64,000 nt of DNA from Sphagnum compactum (GCA_965153455.1 OZ234495.1:6014001-6078000); one strand, 5' to 3'; counted from the first letter of the stretch, positions 49,516 through 61,929 are shown. The notes: generated by a model from the sequence alone, not told the origin. Translations and numbers: made by a program.

Positions 49516-50240
49516 AAGTAAGGTATTTGAAGAAAAGGTTTCTTGGTAGCACCCAACAACTTTGCATAGAGCCATTGCTTCCGCAAGAATAAAAGGGCCC
49601 AAGTGAGAGCTTGGGTCCCACTTTGTTCAAGCTTTCCACACATTTGATGTTTCATGACATGGATTCTACATCACAAATATGTGGCCAATCTTGGGAAAGT
49701 TGTGAAATAATGATGTGGAAAAAATGTGAATTAAAAGTGTGTGGGAAAGTGCATGGAAATATTGATTCATATCCACAATTTTGCCTCAAGCTTTCCCATT
49801 GATCTTTATAAAAATTTCATTAGGTTAAACCACACCTATCCCATTCATTTTCTCAACTTTTTAATAGAATCATAGGTTAGTTATACCACTCTTGGCTCAA
49901 AGTATCCCATTTTTTCCCTCAAGTTCTCCACATTATTCACAAACAAATTAAACCATTTCTTTCAAAATTTCATGTTTTTTTTCAAATTAGACTTAATGTC
50001 AAAATGCAAAACTTGACAATTTCAAATCTTACGTATATCAAATCAAGTTTAATATCACAATGCAAAACTTCACAATCTCGTAGATGAAAAGTTGTTTGGC
50101 ATAAAGTTGTACTATAATTAAGTTAATACCAATGTTGTGATCAAATGTTTGTAGGATCATTGTTACGAAAAATCTTAAATATATTTATAGCAATATAAAA
50201 AAAAAACCATACAAAAATTGATTTACGCCATTTGTATGTT

Positions 50241-50264
50241 GGGGGGGGGGGGGGGGGGGGGGGG
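50241..50264. repeat. Poly-G tract (24 bases)
   Basis: Uninterrupted run of 24 G, the longest homopolymer of G or C in the window. Confidence 0.95.
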
Positions 50265-50446
50265 TAGCTACAAAAATTGTTGCATACAAGGAGTTCAACA
50301 TCAAGTTAGGTAATGTTTAAGAAATCATGTTGATTATGTGTTCCAACCCATTGTGACTCAAATTTGCAAGGAGTTGTTTTCTCCATTAGTGTCAAGTTTG
50401 CCATTTATTTTGTCCTTCGTGGTTTAACAAAAAAACAAGCAAGGGC

Positions 50447-51520
50447 TTGGAAGCCTCACCACATAAATTTAACCACTTCAAAGTGAACAATAACCAATTT
50501 GTTGATTGGAAGAACAATCAAATCATGAAATGCATAATTTGCCATAGTGAAATGATGGGACCAAAGATTTTGGCCTTGATCACAAGGTGCCACAAAGGCT
50601 TCATTGCTTACCACATGGCTAATGGCATAATGACTATGAAGAAACATGTTGAGTAAGATCATGTCGGTTTACTTAAAAGGTATGTAGAAAAGGCAAATGC
50701 TCATCCTTGATGCCTTCTTGAGTGGGAATCAACAAGTAAGTGATAAATGTAACCCCATGTGCCATCTTCTAATTTTTTTCGATTGCAAATCCATTCCCCA
50801 AAAGTCACAATGAGATGTAGGTTAAGGGATTTTTAGAAGATATCAAAATATGTGTGTTTGTGATCAAAGATTGTTTGTCATTAAGGATTGTTGAATCTAT
50901 TTGGTTTCACATATTAGCACATTAGTTGTGCCCAACAGTGGTGTTCCTATTTAGGAAAGTTTTCATTGAAGAAGTTTTTTTTTGCATTAGTGAATATGTG
51001 TAGCCATTCATGGCTTATGAAACACATTCACTTTCAATCTTTGGATGTCAAAAAGGGCCCATGATGTTTTTGCAATTGTTGTTAATTTTGTTTCTAATAG
51101 CTAGGAGCCCAAACATGTAATTGTTGGCTTGTTTGAAGCAAGTAATACGAGATGTGTTGCAAAATTGAAATAGTTGTTTGACAAATTTGATCTCACACAA
51201 AAGATCATGGTCTATGTTTAGGACAAGGGGTTCAATTTGTAAACTTGTGCAACAACTTTCAATTTAGTTATCTCATGTGATAGCCTTGGCATGTTTGTGT
51301 GTTTTAATAGTTCTTGTTATGGGTATGCACTATCAAAGGTATGTCAATATGCTACTTTAGATGACAAGGTGGCTCGGGCATTATGTTATGGTTAAATAAA
51401 GTTTACACAAGTAGACATCCAAAAATGAATTTGACAAAAGGAGGCAACATGAGACAAGGCCTTCATGGATTTCAATATGAACCCTCACAAATTAAATACC
51501 TTCATGAAGATGAGGCATTT
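50447..51520 (+). pseudogene. hAT-type transposase relic with BED zinc finger, broken
   Basis: The first open piece (50447-50656) has a CIIC motif (residues 29-32), then NGIMTMKKHVE and, after a stop, DH. That is the C2H2 BED finger typical of hAT proteins, cut just before the last His. Downstream in the plus strand (about 51100-51360) other pieces keep landmarks of the catalytic region: EPKHVIVGLFEAS, DKFDLTQKI, GFNL-TCATTFNLVISC and CYGYALSKVCQYAT, then DDKVARAL. Many stops and frame changes show it is dead. Confidence 0.7.
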
Positions 51521-52589
51521 AACTAGATTGTAACTTTCATGATTTGTTTTTATGGAAGGGCATTTTTGGGTAATTTTTTCAAGCTTTCATGCATAATAGA
51601 CAATAAAATATTTTTTCCATGAAATTGAAAGAAGGGACTTGAGAAGGAACTCACAAGTCCCTTTTTCTTTTCCCATTATGATGGGAAAAACCTTGAGTGA
51701 AAAAGGGGACTTGGGGCTATATTTAAAAAAAAATCTGTAGTCTCAAAATAAGAGAAATTTTCCCATGACCAAAAAGGGGTCTTATTAGCCAACAAATTCT
51801 CTTTTCCTTTCCACAAAATTGGAAAGCGGGACTTGTGAGCTTGCAAGTCCTTATTTCCTTCCCATCAAGATTGGGGAAAACCTTGAGCAAAGAAAAAGGG
51901 GACTTGGGGCTTATATTTTTCAAATTTCCTTCAATCTCAAAAGAGAACTTGTTGGCCATCAATTTTCTTTCTTCTTCTTACAGAATGGGAAACATCCTTC
52001 TTTGCATTTGGGGCTAACTCTTCATGTGAAAATTTAATATTTGTCCACCAAATTAATTAAAGGAACTTGCTAACTCTAAGATGAAAGAATTTTTTATTAA
52101 AAGGAGGATTGTTATCAACAATACTTGGGACTAGATGTTCATGGATGATTTTTTCCCATGGTTGATTTTGTCATGGTTAAGATTTGATGGCTGATGTGCA
52201 TTGAAATAAAAAAGGAATAAGGAATGTATCAAAAACAATTTTGAGATTACTTCAAAAGTTTGAGGACTACAATTGTCCCTAACAAATGTACATTGGAATC
52301 AAGAAGGAACAAGGAACATAAAAAAAGTTTCACAAATATTAAGGAATTATTTTCACTCAACTTCATTTTCAAATTCCATATTGAACTCTTCTATCAATTT
52401 CAATTTTTGCTTAGCATGCACCTACAAGGTGAGAAGGCTTAGATCACTTCACTAGTGGATCACATGACCAATTTTTGCTAAAAAAACCAATTAATCAAGT
52501 TGGTTAGTTTGCAACCAACACCTACAAAATGAAATGAGAACTCCTACAATTAAAGAAAAAAAATTGTCTCAATTTGACTCACTAAAATC

Positions 52590-53200
52590 TCAAGAATTTG
52601 TCAAGACAATAACATCACTATTATAAACATATATATGTGCCACCAAAACAATGCACACAAATGTAATTATCCACATCAAATGATAATGATGGAATGCACC
52701 AAACTTTTGTGTAACAAGTTTTTTCACTTTTTTTGCATTAGTCCCCATAATAACAAAAAAAAATTCACACTCAAAATCAAAGTTATGCACCTTAACCTCA
52801 TCAAGAAAATTGGGCATCAACACCTTGTAATAGTGAACCAATAAAACTAGAAACAAATGCTCATCATATTGAACAACCAAAATAGAAACATTTACATGAT
52901 TTAAGTAATCAGTCACCATGTCCATACTTTTGAACTTTAGATCCAACATCAAAGGCAATATATTGTGACATTTTTTCCTATCAAATTCATGCAAAAAGGA
53001 AAAGAAAAGGTGAAGAACATTCAATACTTAATGCTTCATGCAAACTGTGAATTCTTCCAATTTTGCATCAAAAACATTTGCTTCAAGATCAACCAAGTTG
53101 TCTCGAACAACTAAATTACCTAACTCATCACAAATTTCATGTGTCTTAGTTATGACAAACTACGACATGTCTCTAAGAAACCAATATCACAATTGGTGAC
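52590..53200 (-). pseudogene. hAT-type transposase C-terminal relic, opposite strand
   Basis: The 144-codon minus-strand frame 53024-52590 contains HNILPLMLDLKFKSMDMVTD, which matches the .LDPRFK. block of hAT transposases, then VVQYDE and YKVLMPN. Upstream, across a stop, a frame near 53140-53040 (GNLVVRDNLVDLEANVFDAK) seems to continue it. It lies in the opposite orientation to the relic at 50447-51520, so it is a separate copy. Confidence 0.65.
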
Positions 53201-54040
53201 AATATTTTCACCACAATCTCACAAGTTGCTTGAATTCTTGGAGATGGAACATGACTTTACAATGCCATTATTTATCAATTATAACACAATGCAATTGTGC
53301 TTCAGTAAGTCAAAGCATCTTGGAATAATAAAATGTGACTTTCAAACCTATAATCAAAAGCAAATAACAACATAGATCACAAAGAAACCATGCAAAAAAT
53401 AAATACTAAATTGTTTGTTAAGATCATAATAGTAGAGTATAAACAATTCATGTTCTTTGATTGAAAACTATATCACATATACCTGGTCAATTTTCTCTTT
53501 AAAAAAAAAGCAGCCCAAATAATTGCCATTCAACCTATTAAATCCCCATACCCAACCAATGCTTAGAATTTGAAAAAAGAGAAAGAATTGGATTATTTTA
53601 AAATGAAAAAGTCATGTATGTAACTAGCTATTCTTTGAAGATTCAAAAAACCACCCAACCTTGGTTAAAAGCTCATCATTCACCTTGACGAACTTATTTT
53701 CCAAACTTAACACAAGTTGAATTGCATCGGAATTGAATGCATTAGATTGAATGCATTAGGTTGTTCAAACATTCTCAAATCTTGATATTTTATGAGTGAA
53801 CGATGAAATGAGTAATTTAAAAATAAATAAATAAAATCCAACATAGATATAATTTAAAAAATGAAACATATCCCCTCAATGGATTATGTTTTTCACAAAT
53901 TACAATGGGAAGGATTTAACTTAATACATATGAAATTCCCCACATTTACAGAACTATTTTTACCAATTGCCATATTTCTACAATATGTAGCCAAATTAGT
54001 GAGGATGCTTAGGTTTTAAAGCTTTCATAACTAATTTATA
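53201..54040. other. AT-rich intergenic, no gene seen
   Basis: No exon-like sequence. GATTGAATGCATTAG is repeated in tandem near 53743-53760. A TAGCCAAATTAG motif near 53989 belongs to the TAGCCAAA element family. Confidence 0.4.
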
Positions 54041-54133
54041 TAGCCAAACTTGGGCTAAGTCTTCTCATGGATGATCCCCGACTTTGGCTAAACCTTTGGA
54101 TCATCCATGAGAAGGATTAGCCAAGTTTGGCTA
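54041..54133. mobile_element. TAGCCAAA-ended hairpin element
   Basis: The arms 54041-54077 and 54098-54133 are inverted copies with few mismatches (TAGCCAAACTTGGGCTAAG against GATTAGCCAAGTTTGGCTA). The loop is about 20 bases. The outer bases are TATA on the left and GATATA on the right. It is non-coding. Confidence 0.75.
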
Positions 54134-55243
54134 GATATAAACTAGTTACAAAAACAAAACACACACACTTAGCCTAGTGGGAGGCAGCAGTCCCAAGAGA
54201 CAAGTGAAAAAATACACATCTGTTATTAGATGCAAGTGAAATTTGGATGAATGATTTGGAATTTTCATAAGGGTCCCAAGCATTGAAATCATATCATGGA
54301 TGGAGGATCTCTAGGGGGAGTTGACATGATTCATCCAATGGGAAACACAGCATGATACTTACAAGCTCCTCTCTCCTCTCCTCTCCTCTCCTCTTTAAGT
54401 AGGCCATACCCCTCCTCACCTTTCTAGATCATTCATTGATGAGAGACAAAAGTGAGAGGACTTCTACACTCTAAAATAACTTGCTCTGACTTGATCCATT
54501 TGTAATAAACCTAACCTGACTTGGGTTAAACAACACTTATATTGGTACCAATATAATTTTGATTTTTTTTTTTCCTTTTTGATATTGCTACCATGTGTGG
54601 CACAAGACTTAAAATTTAATAAAAAACCTACCCAACAAGTGTGTTTTTTTTTGGGGAATTTTGATTTGTAGCTAAAGTGGTGATCATCTTTAGCTTCATT
54701 AGCCAAAATATGACTATAAACCCAAAGTAAAGTACAAATCTTTAATAATCCCTTTATATGTTTGAACTACACAATGAAAACCACATATACAAATCTCGTG
54801 CCAATGTAGGTGCTGGTTCATCCAAGTCTATTAGGGCAAGCTTGGCAATGCACCCAACCCTAATAGGCAAGGGCAAAGACATGTTTCTATTACCACTAAA
54901 CTTGATGCAAACATTTACTAGGCTAGTGTGTATATATTTCTTAGGTGATGAACTTTGTAAACGAGCTACTTGTAAACACTTGTAAACACCACAAATGCAA
55001 ATCAACTAAATATTCCTTAATTCCCAAGTCTATAGAAAAGGATTATGATTAATTTTCAAACAAATTTATTGTCGTCAAATGTTATCCTTTGTCAAAGTAA
55101 AATGTTTAACTTACTTTAAGAATCGTTCGATTTTGGGAATGTGAATAAATGCATCACTCACATGACACATACGCATTTGTGAGGTAAACTTTGTGGTTTC
55201 ATTCACTTACAATGTCAATATATGTGATGTTAATTGTGCCACA
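54134..55243. other. Intergenic, no gene seen
   Basis: Holds a (CTCCT)n run at about 54367-54393 and a TAGC(C/T)AAAGTGGTGATCATC motif near 54670. No gene is supported. Confidence 0.4.
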
Positions 55244-55420
55244 CGGTTGTATTAATATTCCAATTTGACATTAGTTTGTAAGGTAGCCTTTGAGGTTTCA
55301 TCCATTACGGTTGTATTAATATTCCAATTTGACATTAGTTTGTAAGGTAGCCTTTGAGGTTTCATCCATTACGGTTGTATTAATATTCCAATTTGACATT
55401 AGTTTGTAAGGTAGCCTTTG
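55244..55420. repeat. 64-bp tandem repeat, about 2.8 copies
   Basis: Copies start at 55244, 55308 and 55372 with CGGTTGTATTAATATTCC and contain GGTAGCCTTTGAGGTTT. The copies are almost identical. The last runs into a short telomere-like TTTAGGGTTTAGGG. Confidence 0.9.
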
Positions 55421-57034
55421 AGGTTTAGGGTTTAGGGTTACAATGTAAAATTACTTGGTGTTTATTGTGGTGCATATTGCAATTGTAGTAGTAGTGTAGG
55501 TGGACATTTAATTTGGAAATTTTATTTAAAATGAAACCCCCCTTCCCCCCCCCCCCCCCCCCCTCCCCCCCACCCCCCTCAAAAAAATAATAAAAATAAA
55601 ATGTTTTTCTGTGTTTTAAATTGGTCATTTCTGAAAATAAAAACTGGATGAAACACTAATGAAAAAGGCAAAATCTTACATGGATGCAAAAAAATCTTTC
55701 TAGTTGAATGGATGTCAACATTCATCTGTTTTGCTATTTTTATACCCTACCAAATTGAGATTTCATTTAATGTATTATATAACAAGTGGAGGCCTGACCC
55801 CTCCTTTTGTTTCAAAAGAGGCCCCAAAAAAAAAAAAAAAAAAACAAAAAAAACAAAGCCACTTGAGGGAATGGGCTGAACCAACCTCAAACCCAATATA
55901 GAGCATTCAATTGATTTCCCTAACAAAACTAAAAATAAAACATTGCTCCACAAGGGGTCCCCCCCTTCCCCCTTCCCCCCCCCCAAAATGCCCATCATTA
56001 TTATTAGGTCAAGAAATAATAAGGGGGCAATCCTTTGTGATTCCCTCTTTGGTTGCAAGTTATAATTAGCTTGCAAAGATCAAGTGATAATTGGGTGTTT
56101 TTGTGGTTCCCAATACAATGTCATCTTTGTGTGAAGAAGGGTCCTAAGAATGAGAATGTCCTAACACAATGATAATGAGAAAATCTAGGGTTTAGGGTCA
56201 TTCATGACATGCTATTTTTAATGCTAAATAGTCTTGGCTTACTTTCTATTTTTTTGTGCATCCCATTGGGTTTTCCTAACCCAATATATATATACTTTTT
56301 TGTTTCATGTTTAAGTGTTTACAAAAAGTTTCTAATTGTTAAAGTGTTTTTCTGTTATTATTTTTTTTCTAGTTTTTTCTTTTTTTAAAATATATATTTG
56401 TTCTGTTTGGATGGATGACAAACGGATGGATGGAAAACTTCATTTCATCCCGACGTCCTTTACTATATGTAATATATGCACCAAAGAGCAAACTCAAATG
56501 GGGTACTACTACTACAAATATCATGTGGTTTGTGTCCTCTTTATTAAACCCTCTATCATGTCCCTTTTTACTTATGTGATGATTTATTATGGTGTATTTT
56601 TTTTAGGGGTTTTACATGTGATTCCTCCATCCATACTCTCAAAACCCCTTAAAAAAAACACACACACACACACACATTTCATTTTAGGCAAAAGGCAATG
56701 AGGGTTATCTTACCTTACACTACCAAAAGTTTTCAAAACCCTAAAACCCTAAACCCTCCCATTACTAATTCATTCCCAAATTAAGGGTGTCATTTAACTC
56801 ACTATTGAGTAGTGATTCATTTGTAATTAGTTCGTTTGAAAATTCTAACTATCTCTTCACATAAATTTCTTTATTATTACCGTAGTAGTAGCCTGGGTCA
56901 TTTCCACATTCACAAAAACGAATAAAATTTTATTTTTTCAAAAAATGAAATTCATTTTTAGTTTTTGAAATTATTATTTTTTTATTTTTCCCATCACCTA
57001 TTATGATATTGTGATATGAGTAGTGAAAATTATT
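55421..57034. other. Intergenic, low complexity, no gene seen
   Basis: Contains C runs at 55545-55563 and about 55961-55983, a poly-A run near 55827, (CA)n near 56660-56676 and CCCTAAACCC near 56740. ORFs here read through homopolymers. Confidence 0.5.
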
Positions 57035-57320
57035 CCTCATGTGTTACTAAAATTCATCCAAATTCCTCATGTGTTATTAAAATTTCATCCAAATTCACCA
57101 TGTGTTATTAAAATTCATCCAAATTCACCATGTGTTATGAAAATTCGTTCAAATTCACCATGTGTTATGAAATTTCATTCAAATTCACCACGTGTTATGA
57201 AAATTCATCCAAATGCACCATGGTGTTAAAAATTCATCCACCAAATTCACCACGTGTTAAAACTCATCCAAACTATTCATCATATGTTAAAATTCATCAT
57301 CCAAAAATTCATCATGTGTT
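57035..57320. repeat. About 30-bp tandem repeat, roughly 9 copies
   Basis: The unit is close to CATGTGTTATTAAAATTCAT followed by CCAAATTCAC. The copies vary in length and base. Translation gives a false repeated peptide. Confidence 0.85.
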
Positions 57321-57820
57321 ATTTGTTGCCTATTTTTCTTTTATTGGGCTTTGGTTTGTTTGTTTGTTCGTTCTTTCTTTCTTTTCTTTCTTTCTTTCTT
57401 TCTTATTCAGGGCTAGGCACAAGTCTTTTTTTAAATTCATTTATTATTAGAGTGAGGTTAAAAGCAAAGAATATTTAGAGTGGATGAATTTAGAGTGGAT
57501 GAGCGAGCATTGACGGTCTTCCTTTAACAGGAACAACAAGTAGCGCGCAATATTCTGCGTCTGACAAGGGGTATATATTTTTGGCCACACTTTCTTCCGC
57601 ACTTTCCACACAATCAATCACACATGCCCCACTTGTGCCCTCTCAATTTTTTATTTTATTTTATTTTATTATTATTTATTTCAAATTCTGTGAGGTTGGT
57701 GGGTAGTTGGTCACAATCAAGAATTTTTATTATTATTAATTTTTTATTAAAAAAATTTACTTTAATTCTGTAATTTTTTAAAAATCATTTAAAAAAATGT
57801 TGTTTAAAGTGACAATCATG
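57321..57820. other. Intergenic, left edge of a GC-rich island
   Basis: Includes CTTT microsatellites at about 57370-57402 and a TATATATT near 57572. No gene. Confidence 0.4.
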
Positions 57821-57910
57821 CATAAGTAAGTACATTAGCCAAAATTTGGGCATAAGTAAGTACATTAGCCAAATTGGGTACATAAGTAAGTACATTAGCC
57901 AAAATATGAA
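57821..57910. repeat. 30-bp tandem repeat, 3 copies
   Basis: Copies at 57821, 57851 and 57881 begin CATAAGTAAGTACATTAGCC and carry the AGCCAAA word of the hairpin MITE family. Confidence 0.9.
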
Positions 57911-58307
57911 ATCCAGAAATTCTTAACCGCCCCTTTCATATACCAGAAATTTTGTACGGGAATATTGTGACAGAATATTTATAGTGTCCCTTTTTTTTTA
58001 TATTTTATTTTTTTAGAGATTTGGCGAAAAAATTCGCAACCCAAAGAACGCTGGCTGGTTGGAGCCTTTGTCTAAATATGGCGAATTTGGAATCTGTTCC
58101 CTCATAATGTGGCGAAACTCATTCGCCCTTTTTCTCCCCCAAATTATTATTATTATTATTATTATTTATCATTGCCACCTCCACGTTTTTTTGGGGCTGC
58201 CCGGGTTCCCTTCTTCCCTCCCTTCCCTTCCCTCCCTCCCGTTCGTCCCTACCACTGCGCCTGCTTCCTCTCCTACCACTGCGCCTGCTTCGTCTCCTGC
58301 TTTGCGT

Positions 58308-58314
58308 TATAAAA
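58308..58314 (+). promoter_or_regulatory. Possible TATA box of the 58-59 kb island
   Basis: TATAAAA in the context TTTGCGTTATAAAATGC, inside a GC-rich, C/T-rich promoter-like stretch (about 58160-58400). It would start plus-strand transcription near 58340. Confidence 0.4.
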
Positions 58315-58992
58315 TGCACTTCGCCTCGCCATGTCTTGGCATCGTTTTTCATTTCGTCGCACATCGCCGTGCTTCCTCTTGGTACCGCTCGATTGCTTTT
58401 GCTTTCCAAATCCCAACCAGCTGATCCAATGATTTGACTCTCTCTTATATATATTTTTTCTTTCTTAATTAGCTAGATATTCAAGTAATTTATATCACGT
58501 GATCATCAGTATTCCGGAGCTTATAAATACAGTTCAAGAGATTCAAGCTCATGTGTGTATTTGTTATTCATTTTCAGGTAGTTTGTTTGTATGTTCAATT
58601 CGGATGATGATCTATAATTCTTCAACTGAGCAGCTATTCTTCAACATGAACTTTTATAGCCTGCAAATTTAATTAAGACTTTTTTCTCATGTCAATATAT
58701 CGCTGCAGCAAATCAAATCCATTTAGTACTTGCAGCTAGAGAATTAGTTGATAATTTCGCAGTACTCCAAGCTGCTTATATCAGCGCTGATACATCAATA
58801 TCTTTTCCATCATGTACTTGTGACGAATTAGAAGCTGCTTGATCTTGAGGTGATTATAAGAACTCGCGCACAGCTAGGGGGTTCTTCGACTGTGGCCTCT
58901 CGACTAGTTTGGAGAAGATCTCAAACTAGTTTGGAAGAGCTAGCTAGCTAGTTAACTAGTCGAAGACAACTTCCAGCAGCAACAGCAGCATC

Positions 58993-59172
58993 ATGGTGTG
59001 CAGCTTGTTGAGCCGCGGCAGCTCGCAGGGGCTGAAGTCGTATACCCATCCTGCAGGGCCCCAACCAGCTGCAACACCGCCTGCACCTGTTGTACACAAC
59101 CCCGGACCCGCCACTCAAACTCCGACTCCATATCCTCCTCCTCCCCACGACTCACAAGGTCACCCCAACTAG
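58993..59172 (+). CDS. Candidate 59-residue Pro-rich small ORF
   Basis: Starts ATGGTGTGCAGC in good context (ATCATGG). The coding part is GC-rich in an AT-rich region. The N-terminal 20 residues carry LLSRGSSQGLKSY. The rest is Pro/Ala/Thr-rich with a PTPYPPPPHD end. There are no Cys pairs, signal peptide or membrane segment. A plausible donor (CAAG|GTCACC) near the end means the real gene might continue in another exon. Minus-strand and third-frame ORFs overlap this stretch, so strand is not certain. No family is recognised. Confidence 0.33.
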   Translation: MVCSLLSRGSSQGLKSYTHPAGPQPAATPPAPVVHNPGPATQTPTPYPPPPHDSQGHPN

Positions 59173-60789
59173 TTCTCTTCATGAGCACTAGGTACAGTAG
59201 TTACTCAACTGGTTCTTCTCTGTTCATGGCAACTACCTACTATCCCTTTCCTTTTGGTCTGTTCGCTTCCTCCCTCCAAGGTTTCCATAACATGATTCTT
59301 TTGTATCCTTTTTTTTTGGTTTTTTTTTGTGGGCTTCATATTCCAATTTCCACAACAATTTGGGCAAAAGATATTATGACCAAATCAATTTGCATTTCTT
59401 CTCATTTGGATTGAAATCACATGTACTTATGTATGTATGTATGTAGGGTGCAGGAATAATTGGAGCGTTACTAATGATTTATGATCATATAACCAGGACT
59501 ACTGAAAGGTGGATATGATCAAACCGCTTGCACCAGGCCAGAATCGTCCAGCTTAATATCATGTCTGGTAACTTGGAATTCAAGGCTAGCTGGTGATGAG
59601 ATATTATATGTACTAGAATTAATGAAAGAATGTGTATTAGAATGAATATGGATTACGGATTATGGATTATAGTTTTGTTTTGTATAATTAATTTTCTAGA
59701 TTGAGTTTAATGATTTGGGGGGGGGCAATTTAGATATTCAATTGAGAATCCTCGATCTTAGACTAAATGATCATGAGTTACTTACTGTAATTGCCATCTT
59801 TGATCATGGCCAGGCTAGCTCAAAATTTTAGTGCAACACTTGAACTCTATAACCAATAAAGCTTGTATTTTGCAGATCTATTTTGGATGTGGATCTACTT
59901 TTAAATGTACTTAGTACTTTCCACTTGTGTTAATTTGCAGTGGGTATGTTCTGTCTTCCAAGAATTCTGTGGTTTTGGGTCTAGAATTTGATGGTTTTGG
60001 GGAGTTTAGATCACCATAGGGCCAACACATTTTTTTTTGCTGTCACAGCGATGATTTATTCAACATGATATATGTTTGTGTTATACCTGTACTGGCATAG
60101 GCTTGTATGTAAAGTCAAAATTCCAATGCTTATAGCTTGTTGAACATATGTGCCAACTACAAAATTCAAGGAACTCTGAATCTTTGTGCGTTACTCGGTA
60201 ACTTTGCAATGTATTAAAAGAGAATATCACCAAAACCATATACCTAGTCAGACTCTTCTTGAACAAGGAGTAACTAAGGATCCCACTAAAACATACCCGT
60301 CAATGCCATTCAAACCCTAAACCCTAAAACATAAGGTCAATTCTGTCATTACATAATTCCTTTAAATATTGAGAAAATCTTATTCAAAACATGATGCTGA
60401 TTACTGTTTTTTCTTTGGAGGGGGGAGAGTGGGATTTGGGTTTGCACTCTGGTGGCAAAAAAAAGTCGTGCACGCAAATGCTACAAAGGTTTTTTGAGGA
60501 ATGTTCTTGCAAAATTTGTCATATTTTGAGAGAATTTTGTGAAAAGCTGCCACATTTAGATACTACATTCATGCACGTCACTCATACAAAGTGAGATTTT
60601 GAAAAATGTTTAAAGCTCACCTAGGGCGGTCATCATTTAATGCTAACACTATGTCAAAACATAACATTGATGAGTAGGACATTTTGTGATACCTATTTTC
60701 CAAACCTAATCATAGAATCATATGACATAGTTGTATGTGACTATAATCATGATTATTTGAGTTTAGTCATACATCATTATGATATTAAT
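59173..60789. other. Intergenic, no gene seen
   Basis: The composition returns to AT-rich by about 59600. It contains (GTAT)n near 59427-59447 and telomere-like AAACCCTAAACCCTAAA near 60312-60330. Confidence 0.4.
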
Positions 60790-61160
60790 AATCACAAAAG
60801 GTAGCTAGGCTAGGTGGGTTGGGTAGGCTGTTTGTAAGTTAGACTAAAATACAAAGTAAGCTTCAAGTATGTACGTAAGCCTAGTACAAGGTAAGCCCTA
60901 AGTACCCTAGGGTAGGCTACTTGGAGGTTAAGCTACCTAAGGGGTAATAGGTAGGTAGGCTTGGTATGTAGGTTAGGAAGCCCAATTAGACCATAGCTAA
61001 ACCCTAGTTAGACTCTAGGTAGGCCTAGGTAGACATATATAGTAGGCCCCATATAGCCCCTAACTTCATAGCTCTCATACTAGGTAGGCCTTACTAAGTA
61101 GCCTTTATATGACCGAAGTAGCTAACTTAAGTAAGCCCTAAGTAGCCCCTAGATGAAAAC
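60790..61160. repeat. Degenerate TAGGTAGCC-type array, part 1
   Basis: Dense in GTAGGTAGG, CTAGGTAGGC and AAGTAGCCC words with no fixed period. It has no coding capacity. Confidence 0.7.
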
Positions 61161-61929
61161 ACACTATGGTGACTCCCCTTTGGGTCACTTTTGGGTTTAG
61201 TATTATAGTAGATGCAATACAATTGTTTCAAAAGTATGGTACATTTAATTTTGAGTATCAATTTTGGCTTTTAGGCTCTAAAATTATTATCTTTACAAAA
61301 CTGATGTTATGTAATTTTTTTATAGAAATAATTATAAATTTTATTATCCATATTGAAAGATCCATGGGTATATTTATTGTATACCGTTTTGACTGCATTA
61401 ACTTTAAGGTTTCATTAGTCATTAAAATAATTGATTTTAATAGAATTTAAAATATAGCCAATCTAGCTATGCTTGTCATCTTCCATGTGAACGCGATTAC
61501 TTGTCAAGTTTTCAATTTACCACACATTTATTGCATCTTTGTTGACAAAAATCATTTTTTGAAATGAAACTTAGTCACATGGTATCCAAACATGGTTCAA
61601 ACAATATCAAATAACATGGATTAATATACCTTCAACTTTCATAAAGATTAAAAATCATTTAAATTATTTTTGGAATATATTTGCATTTTTTGAATACATT
61701 AGTACATTACATTCGTTTTCACAAATGTACTCCAATCTCCCACTTTATAAATGAAATGAAATAATTTTTTTTCCAAATATCTTGCTTAGGTTATATTCTA
61801 ACATAATATGCAAAAATATTGTGAAAATCTTTCAAAAGTTCAAGGTGGGATATGTTCAAACATGCACATCTTGGAAAAATAATATAATGTGATAGCCCAA
61901 AGGGGGTCCCCATAGTGTGTTTTCACCAC
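61161..61929. other. AT-rich spacer between the two array parts, no gene seen
   Basis: A 94-codon frame at 61166-61450 is low-complexity (Ile/Phe-rich) and has no domain. The edges share words: CACACTATGGTGACTCCCC... near 61160 and, in reverse, GGGGTCCCCATAGTGTG near 61900, so the spacer is bounded by a short inverted repeat. Confidence 0.45.

Noticed and set aside
58119-58409. 96-codon minus-strand Arg/Gly/Asn-rich ORF
   Set aside because: Built from a pyrimidine-rich promoter-like stretch and an ATT microsatellite (poly-Asn); not protein-like.
58860-58975. Possible miRNA hairpin (ACTAGTTTGGA and its inverted copy)
   Set aside because: The repeats are mostly direct, the best pairing is short and loopy, and no known miRNA sequence was found.
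55430-60330. Telomere-like TTTAGGG/CCCTAAA pieces (also near 17520, 24836 and 56740)
   Set aside because: Only two to three units each, common in plant intergenic DNA and promoters; not evidence of a chromosome end.
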